From NCBI GenBank assembly GCA_019241805.1, contig JAFAWL010000040.1, positions 1-18,633 on the forward strand: DNA of 18,633 nucleotides. Reading direction: 5' to 3'. Positions within the stretch are counted from its first letter, which is position 1. Every line of letters starts with the position of its first letter. The stretch comes from Actinomycetota bacterium. Its GTDB lineage: Bacteria > Actinomycetota > Actinomycetes > Mycobacteriales > Jatrophihabitantaceae. Of this stretch, positions 14,632 to 18,633 are shown piece by piece. The notes under the pieces were generated by a model, which was not told the origin of the DNA, did no database searches, and saw only the letters and a program-made list of their open reading frames with translations. Both the position numbers and the translations under genes were made by a program.

Positions 14632-14738
14632 CGGCCTATTTCCGGTAGGCCGACCGTCGCGCAGCCAAGATTGTGATCACCCACATCGTGATCCCGTCCG
14701 GTCGGCGTGAACGCGAGTCGGCTGCCTGAGCGGGCAGC
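14632..14738 (+). promoter_or_regulatory. Structured 5' leader of rplU
   Basis: Three local stems are visible: CGGCCTA/TAGGCCG with a 7-base loop (14632-14652), GATCAC/GTGATC with a 7-base loop (14675-14693) and GCTGCC/GGCAGC with a 6-base loop (14721-14738). The first would sit at the 5' end of the predicted transcript. Ribosomal protein operons often have autoregulatory leaders, and an L21 leader element is known in Firmicutes. I do not recognise this one as a described family. Confidence 0.4.
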
Positions 14739-14784
14739 GCGACGCCCGGGCGCCAGACGTCAGTAGAGCAGGAGTGGATCAGTC

Positions 14785-15114
14785 ATGTACGCCATCGTCA
14801 AGACCGGCGGCAAGCAGTACAAGGTCGCCGTCGGCGATGTCGTCGAGGTCGAGAAACTCGACGCCGCGATCGGCGAATCCGTCGCCTTGCCGGCGATCCT
14901 GCTCGTCGACGGCGACTCGGTCACCCACCAGGCCGACAAGCTCGCTGAGGTCAGTGTCACCGCCGAGATCCTGGCCGCGACCAAAGGTCCCAAGATCTCG
15001 ATCCACAAGTACAAGAACAAGACGGGCTATCACAAGCGGATGGGTCACCGTCAGCAGCTGACTCAGCTCAAGGTCACCGAGATCGCCACCAGTTCGGCCG
15101 GAAAGAAGAAGTAG
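14785..15114 (+). CDS. rplU: 50S ribosomal protein L21
   Basis: L21 is a 23S rRNA-binding protein of the large subunit. The 109-residue protein opens with the diagnostic MYAIVKTGGKQYKVAVGD and contains KGPKISIHKYKNKTGYHKR, the conserved basic rRNA-binding segment, ending in a Lys-rich tail. Length is typical. The ATG has AGGAG at 14770-14774, 10 bases upstream. It is followed after two bases by rpmA, and the pair forms the usual L21-L27 unit. No Prp-type protease gene lies between them, as expected for a lineage whose L27 has no N-terminal extension. Confidence 0.98.
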   Translation: MYAIVKTGGKQYKVAVGDVVEVEKLDAAIGESVALPAILLVDGDSVTHQADKLAEVSVTAEILAATKGPKISIHKYKNKTGYHKRMGHRQQLTQLKVTEIATSSAGKKK

Positions 15115-15116
15115 AC

Positions 15117-15374
15117 ATGGCTCACAAGAAGGGCGCCTCCAGCTCGCGCAACGGTCGTGACTCCAACGCCCAGCGGCTCGGCGTGAAGCGCTACGGCGGT
15201 CAGCTCGTGAATGCCGGCGAGATCCTCGTTCGGCAGCGCGGCACCAAGTTCCACCCCGGTGACGGCGTTGGCCGTGGCGGTGACGACACACTGTTCGCGC
15301 TGATCGAAGGGCACGTGCAGTTCGGCGAGCGTCGCGGTCGCAAGACCGTCGCGATCGTCCCGCCGGCCGGCTGA
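15117..15374 (+). CDS. rpmA: 50S ribosomal protein L27
   Basis: L27 reaches toward the peptidyl-transferase centre through its flexible N-terminus. The 85-residue protein begins MAHKKGASSSRNGRDSNAQR, the standard actinobacterial form with no cleavable extension. It continues with GVKRYGGQLVNAGEILVRQR and GTKFHPGDGVGRGGDDTLFA, both highly conserved. The ATG lies two bases after the rplU stop with a GGAAAG purine stretch just before it. A strong hairpin terminator follows at 15405-15433. Confidence 0.98.
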   Translation: MAHKKGASSSRNGRDSNAQRLGVKRYGGQLVNAGEILVRQRGTKFHPGDGVGRGGDDTLFALIEGHVQFGERRGRKTVAIVPPAG

Positions 15375-15404
15375 GGGCCGCCGACACTCCGATCAACGTG
15401 CGCG

Positions 15405-15436
15405 AAGCGGGCCCCGGTATCCGGTGCCCGCTTTCG
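15405..15436 (+). terminator. Intrinsic terminator after rpmA
   Basis: The arms AAGCGGGC (15405-15412) and GCCCGCTT (15426-15433) are perfect complements. Inside them CCGG-TAT-CCGG (15414-15424) adds four pairs after one C-T mismatch. The outer stem ends in T residues, with TTCGTCATTT just downstream. It lies 30 bases after the rpmA stop and separates rplU-rpmA from obg. Confidence 0.8.
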
Positions 15437-15508
15437 TCATTTCCGGCGCGGACAACAATTCAGCGAGAACAACTCCCGACGATCTGAGGACAGAGGCCGA
15501 GACAGACG

Positions 15509-17020
15509 ATGAGCTCCTTCATCGATCGGGTCGTGCTGCACCTCGCGGGTGGCAACGGCGGGCACGGTGTGGCCTCGATTCACCGCGAGAAGTTCAAGCC
15601 ACTCGGCGGTCCCGACGGCGGTAACGGCGGCCGGGGCGGTGACGTCGTCCTGGTCGTGGACGGCAACGTCCACACGCTGCTCGACTTCCACCATCACCCA
15701 CATCAGCGAGGCGGCAACGGCAAGCAGGGGGCCGGCAGCAATCGCAACGGCGCCGACGGCACCGACGTCGAGCTGCGGGTGCCCGACGGCACAGTCGTGC
15801 ACGCGAGCGATGGCGCGATACTGGCCGATCTCACCGGTATCGGTGCTCGCTTCGTCATCGCGCACGGCGGTCGGGGTGGGCTGGGAAACGCGGCGCTGGC
15901 CTCGACGCGGCGCAAAGCCCCGGGCTTCGCCCTGCTCGGTGAACCGGGCCAGAGCCTCGACGTTGTCCTCGAACTGAAAAGCGTCGCTGATGTGGGCCTG
16001 ATCGGCTTTCCGTCGGCCGGCAAGTCCTCGCTGATCGCCGCGCTGTCGGCCGCACGACCGAGAATCGCCGATTACCCGTTCACGACCCTCGTGCCCAACC
16101 TCGGTGTCGTCGGGGCCGGAGACGTCACGTACACGATCGCCGACGTGCCCGGCCTGATTCCCGGCGCTGCTCAAGGTCGCGGTCTCGGTCTGGATTTTCT
16201 GCGGCACGTCGAACGCTGCGCGGTATTGCTCCACGTCATCGACTGCGCGACGCTCGAGCCCGGCCGCGACCCGATCAGTGATCTCGACACGATCGAGGCC
16301 GAGCTCCGGCAGTACGAGGGCAGTCTCGGGCATCTCATGCAGCGACCCCGACTCGTCGCGCTGAACAAGCTCGACGTGCCCGAGGCTCGAGATCTCGCGG
16401 AACTCGTCCGCCCCGAGATCGAGGCCCGTGGGCTACCGGTGTATGAAATCTCGGCGGTCAGCCACGCCGGTCTGAGTGACCTGTCGTTCGCGCTGGCGCG
16501 GGCCGTCGCCGCTGACCGGGAGCAGCGTCCGGCGCCCAGCCCGGCCCGGATCGTGCTGCGCCCACGGGCCGTGGACGAAGCCGAATTCAGCATCGAGCGA
16601 ACCCGCGACGGGTTCGTCGTGCACGGTGCCAAACCCGAGCGCTGGATCACCCAGACCGCTTTCGACAACGATGAGGCCGTGGGGTATCTCGCCGACCGGT
16701 TGGCCCGGCTCGGCGTCGAGCAGGAGTTGGCCCGACTCGGTGCCGAACCGGGCGACGCAGTGACGATCGGCACGGTGACCTTCGACTTCGAGCCCACGGC
16801 GGGGGTGGACGAGGACTACACGCCGACCCGGCGCGGCACCGACGAGCGACTTTCCACTTCGACCCGGGTCGGGAGCGCCGATCGCTTGGCCGCGAAGAAG
16901 GCGCGCCGCCGTTCCGACGATGCGGCCGATGCCACGGACCACGACGACAGCGAGTGGGACGAGCCCGAACGGGACAGGGAGTCCGAATGGGACGGCGAAT
17001 CCCGGGACGGGCCGCAATGA
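15509..17020 (+). CDS. obgE: GTPase Obg (ObgE/CgtA)
   Basis: This essential GTPase binds the 50S subunit, acts in ribosome assembly and senses nucleotide state; in Streptomyces it affects the onset of differentiation. The 503-residue protein has the Gly-rich Obg fold at 1-157 (GGNGGHGVASIHREKF; PDGGNGGRGGDVVLVVDGNV) and the G domain. The G domain shows G1 GFPSAGKSS (166-174), G2 YPFTTLVPNLG, G3 DVPGLIPGAAQGRGLG, G4 N286-K-L-D289 and G5 SAVSHAGL. An OCT-type domain follows (about 345-430) and then a charged, probably disordered tail with SEWD written twice. The ATG at 15509 has GAGG 12 bases upstream. The stop overlaps proB (ATGA). Confidence 0.97.
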   Translation: MSSFIDRVVLHLAGGNGGHGVASIHREKFKPLGGPDGGNGGRGGDVVLVVDGNVHTLLDFHHHPHQRGGNGKQGAGSNRNGADGTDVELRVPDGTVVHASDGAILADLTGIGARFVIAHGGRGGLGNAALASTRRKAPGFALLGEPGQSLDVVLELKSVADVGLIGFPSAGKSSLIAALSAARPRIADYPFTTLVPNLGVVGAGDVTYTIADVPGLIPGAAQGRGLGLDFLRHVERCAVLLHVIDCATLEPGRDPISDLDTIEAELRQYEGSLGHLMQRPRLVALNKLDVPEARDLAELVRPEIEARGLPVYEISAVSHAGLSDLSFALARAVAADREQRPAPSPARIVLRPRAVDEAEFSIERTRDGFVVHGAKPERWITQTAFDNDEAVGYLADRLARLGVEQELARLGAEPGDAVTIGTVTFDFEPTAGVDEDYTPTRRGTDERLSTSTRVGSADRLAAKKARRRSDDAADATDHDDSEWDEPERDRESEWDGESRDGPQ

Positions 17021-18108
17021 CCCGTCAGGGACTGGCCGCCGCTCATCGTATCGTCGTCAAGGTCGGCTCGTCGTCGCTTACCTCGCGGGGTCGTCTGGAT
17101 GCGGCTCGGCTCGACGCGTTGGTGAACGCACTGGCCGCGCGCCGATCGGTTGGAACGCAAATCGTTCTGGTGTCTTCCGGTGCGATCGCGGCCGGCATCG
17201 CTCCGCTGGGCCTACGTACCCGGCCGCGTGACCTGGCCACCCAACAGGCGGCGGCGAGCGTCGGTCAACTACTGCTCGCGGAGCGCTACGCCGCATCCTT
17301 CGCCCGCTTCGACCTGCACGTCGGGCAAGTCCTGCTCACAGCGGACGATCTGCATCGGCGGGGCCACTATGGAAACGCGCAGCGCACCTTCGAGCGACTG
17401 CTCGCACTGGGAGTAATTCCGATCGTAAATGAGAACGACACGGTCGCTACCCAGGAGATTCGCTTCGGTGACAACGACCGCCTGGCCGCCCTGGTAGCAC
17501 ACTTGGTCGGGGCCGACGCCCTGATCCTGCTCTCTGACGTGGATGGGCTTTATACCGGCCGTCCGGATCGGGCCGACGCGAGTCTGATCACCGAGGTCGA
17601 CGATCCGGCGGTGCTCGCGGAGGTTCGGGTCAGTGGCACCGGCAGTGCCGTGGGCACCGGCGGCATGGCGACCAAACTCGACGCGGCGGCGATCGCCACC
17701 AGCGAAGGCATTCCCGTGCTGTTGACGGCGGCGTCGCTGGTGGGTGAGGCCCTGGAAGGACGTACCGGGACGCTGTTCGGCGCAGTCGGCGGGCGCAGCA
17801 CGTCACGCCTGTTCTGGCTTCGGCACGCCACTACTCCGCGGGGGCGCTTGGTGCTCGACGCGGGCGCAGTCGCGGCCGTAGTGCAGCGGCGCATGTCATT
17901 GCTGCCCGCCGGCATCACGGCGGTGACCGGGGATTTCGACGCAGGCGACCCGGTGGAACTGGCCGGTCCGGACGGTGCCGTGATCGGTCGCGGCCTGGTC
18001 AGTTACGACGCGACCGACCTCCCTGCGTTACTCGGCCGCCGAACCTTAGAACTTCCAGAGGGGTTTCGGCGCGAGGTCGTCCATCGCGACGATCTGGTCG
18101 TGCTGTAA
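17017..18108 (+). CDS. proB: Glutamate 5-kinase
   Basis: ProB catalyses the first step of proline synthesis, ATP-dependent phosphorylation of glutamate to glutamyl-5-phosphate, and is usually feedback-inhibited by proline. The 363-residue protein has the amino-acid-kinase domain with IVVKVGSSSLT (12-22), VSSGAIAAG (52-60), IPIVNENDTVATQEIRFGDN (134-153), LLSDVDGLYTGRP (171-183) and GTGGMATKLDAA (213-224). A C-terminal PUA domain (about 276-350) follows, as in the full-length family form. Start is the ATG at 17017 overlapping the obg stop; upstream in-frame codons would run into obg. proA does not follow; a terminator and a convergent gene do. Confidence 0.96.
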   Translation: MTRQGLAAAHRIVVKVGSSSLTSRGRLDAARLDALVNALAARRSVGTQIVLVSSGAIAAGIAPLGLRTRPRDLATQQAAASVGQLLLAERYAASFARFDLHVGQVLLTADDLHRRGHYGNAQRTFERLLALGVIPIVNENDTVATQEIRFGDNDRLAALVAHLVGADALILLSDVDGLYTGRPDRADASLITEVDDPAVLAEVRVSGTGSAVGTGGMATKLDAAAIATSEGIPVLLTAASLVGEALEGRTGTLFGAVGGRSTSRLFWLRHATTPRGRLVLDAGAVAAVVQRRMSLLPAGITAVTGDFDAGDPVELAGPDGAVIGRGLVSYDATDLPALLGRRTLELPEGFRREVVHRDDLVVL

Positions 18109-18137
18109 GGCCCGCGCCGGTAACAGACTCCAGCCGA

Positions 18138-18180
18138 CAAAGCAATGCCCCACAGGCGAAGCCCGTGGGGCATTGCTTTG
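18138..18180. terminator. Bidirectional terminator between proB and lsr2
   Basis: CAAAGCAATGCCCCAC (18138-18153) and GTGGGGCATTGCTTTG (18165-18180) form a perfect 16-bp inverted repeat around an 11-base loop that can itself pair GGC-GAA-GCC. Each arm ends in an A/T-rich foot (CTTTG at the 3' side of either transcript), which suits termination both ways. It begins 30 bases after the proB stop and lies 8 bases beyond the lsr2 stop. Confidence 0.92.
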
Positions 18181-18187
18181 ATCTTGG

Positions 18188-18535
18188 TTACGCGTTTGCT
18201 GATTCGAACGCGTCGATGATCTCCTGCGCGATTCGGCCGCGGTCTCCGATCGAGTAGCCCTGTTGCTGTGCCCAGGAGCGAATTTCCGCTCGCTGAGCGG
18301 CGGAGCCGTTGCCGCCTGCTTTTCCGCGCCCTCGTCCGCGCGTAGTGGCTCGACGACCGTTCGACGACTTTCGGGCCGCCGACAGGTAGGGAGCGAGGGC
18401 TTTTTCGAACGCGTTGGCGTTCTTCTTCGACAGATCGATCTCGTACGCGGTGCCTTCCCAGCTGAACCGCACCGTGCGGTCCGCTGCGCTTCCGTCGACA
18501 TCGTCGACCTGGCGGGTGTAGGTCTCGGTAGCCAT
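18188..18535 (-). CDS. lsr2: Lsr2 nucleoid-associated protein
   Basis: Lsr2 is the actinobacterial counterpart of H-NS. It bridges DNA and silences AT-rich, often horizontally acquired genes by inserting an RGR motif into the minor groove. The 115-residue protein has an N-terminal beta/alpha oligomerisation domain (about 1-52, including TVRFSWEGTAYEIDLSKKNA), a basic linker with RGRGRGK (66-72) and a C-terminal DNA-binding helix pair (about 80-112) with R99-G-R101 in place. The ATG at 18535-18533 is preceded on the minus strand by AGGAGAAAGG, a clear Shine-Dalgarno. It faces proB across a shared terminator. Many actinomycetes have more than one Lsr2 paralogue; which one this is cannot be told. 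Confidence 0.95.
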   Translation of the reverse strand: MATETYTRQVDDVDGSAADRTVRFSWEGTAYEIDLSKKNANAFEKALAPYLSAARKSSNGRRATTRGRGRGKAGGNGSAAQRAEIRSWAQQQGYSIGDRGRIAQEIIDAFESANA

Positions 18536-18633
18536 ATCGGCCGCCTTTCTCCTGGACGTGGTGAGAATCCGGTTGGGGAACTGTACTTGACGAGTTCAGC
18601 ACTTAGCCGGAACCCTGCAGACGATATTACTTC
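18536..18633 (-). promoter_or_regulatory. Upstream region of lsr2 with candidate -10
   Basis: On the minus strand TAATAT (18629-18624) is a good -10 match and would give a leader of about 80 bases before the ATG. Its -35 would lie beyond the window edge. An alternative TACAGT -10 (minus strand, about 18587-18582) also fits TAnnnT. A GAACT/AGTTC inverted repeat (18578-18597) overlaps the alternative -10. This stretch looks less GC-rich than the rest of the window, and Lsr2 itself prefers AT-rich DNA, so autoregulation is possible but unproven. Confidence 0.35.

Noticed and set aside
14673..14680. GTGATCAC palindrome as an operator before rplU
   Set aside because: An 8-base palindrome is too short to assign to a regulator, and the bases are equally explained as part of the GATCAC/GTGATC leader stem.
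16954..17016. Upstream start for proB adding 21 residues
   Set aside because: The extra residues lie inside obg, and the ATG at 17017 overlaps the obg stop as ATGA and gives the normal glutamate kinase N-terminus.

Overview
The window is a GC-rich block from an actinomycete (phylum Actinomycetota). Support comes from the gene order, the many GTG starts, an Lsr2 nucleoid protein, a DUF4233 membrane protein directly after folC, and an RNase E with long Arg-rich and acidic extensions. The order valS-folC-DUF4233-ndk-mreBCD-PBP2-rodA-radical SAM-DUF2344-rne-rplU-rpmA-obg-proB matches, as far as I recall, the conserved actinobacterial arrangement. I cannot place it below class from sequence alone; a filamentous or sporulating lineage that kept MreB is plausible.

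Layout. Positions 2-142 hold the tail of valyl-tRNA synthetase. Positions 183-2438 hold folate polyglutamylation (folC), a small DUF4233 membrane protein and nucleoside diphosphate kinase. Positions 2585-8483 hold a tightly coupled cell-wall elongation operon: mreB, mreC, mreD, a class B PBP2 and a RodA glycosyltransferase, each overlapping the next. Positions 8506-11254 hold a radical SAM protein and its DUF2344 partner, an uncharacterised pair. Positions 11519-14566 hold RNase E/G behind a 264-base leader crowded with potential stem-loops. Positions 14785-15374 hold ribosomal proteins L21 and L27, closed by a hairpin terminator. Positions 15509-18108 hold the Obg GTPase and glutamate 5-kinase, overlapping by ATGA. 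A 16-bp perfect inverted repeat at 18138-18180 serves as a shared terminator with the convergent lsr2 gene (18188-18535, minus strand).

How the genes fit together. The elongasome genes form one unit of wall synthesis: scaffold, membrane linkers, transpeptidase and glycosyltransferase. RNase E, L21, L27 and Obg form an RNA-decay and ribosome-assembly neighbourhood, and the radical SAM/DUF2344 pair sits at its edge. Three genes (folC, ndk, radical SAM) have a TAGnCT-type -10 element only 7-8 bases before a GTG and no Shine-Dalgarno, as expected for leaderless mRNAs.

Limits. I see no mobile element, CRISPR array, tRNA, rRNA, phage gene or defence gene. This is mostly core genome and I do not see an overt new system. 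The best candidates for undescribed biology are the structured rne leader, the radical SAM/DUF2344 pair, and a hairpin predicted to lie at the very 5' end of the rplU-rpmA mRNA.
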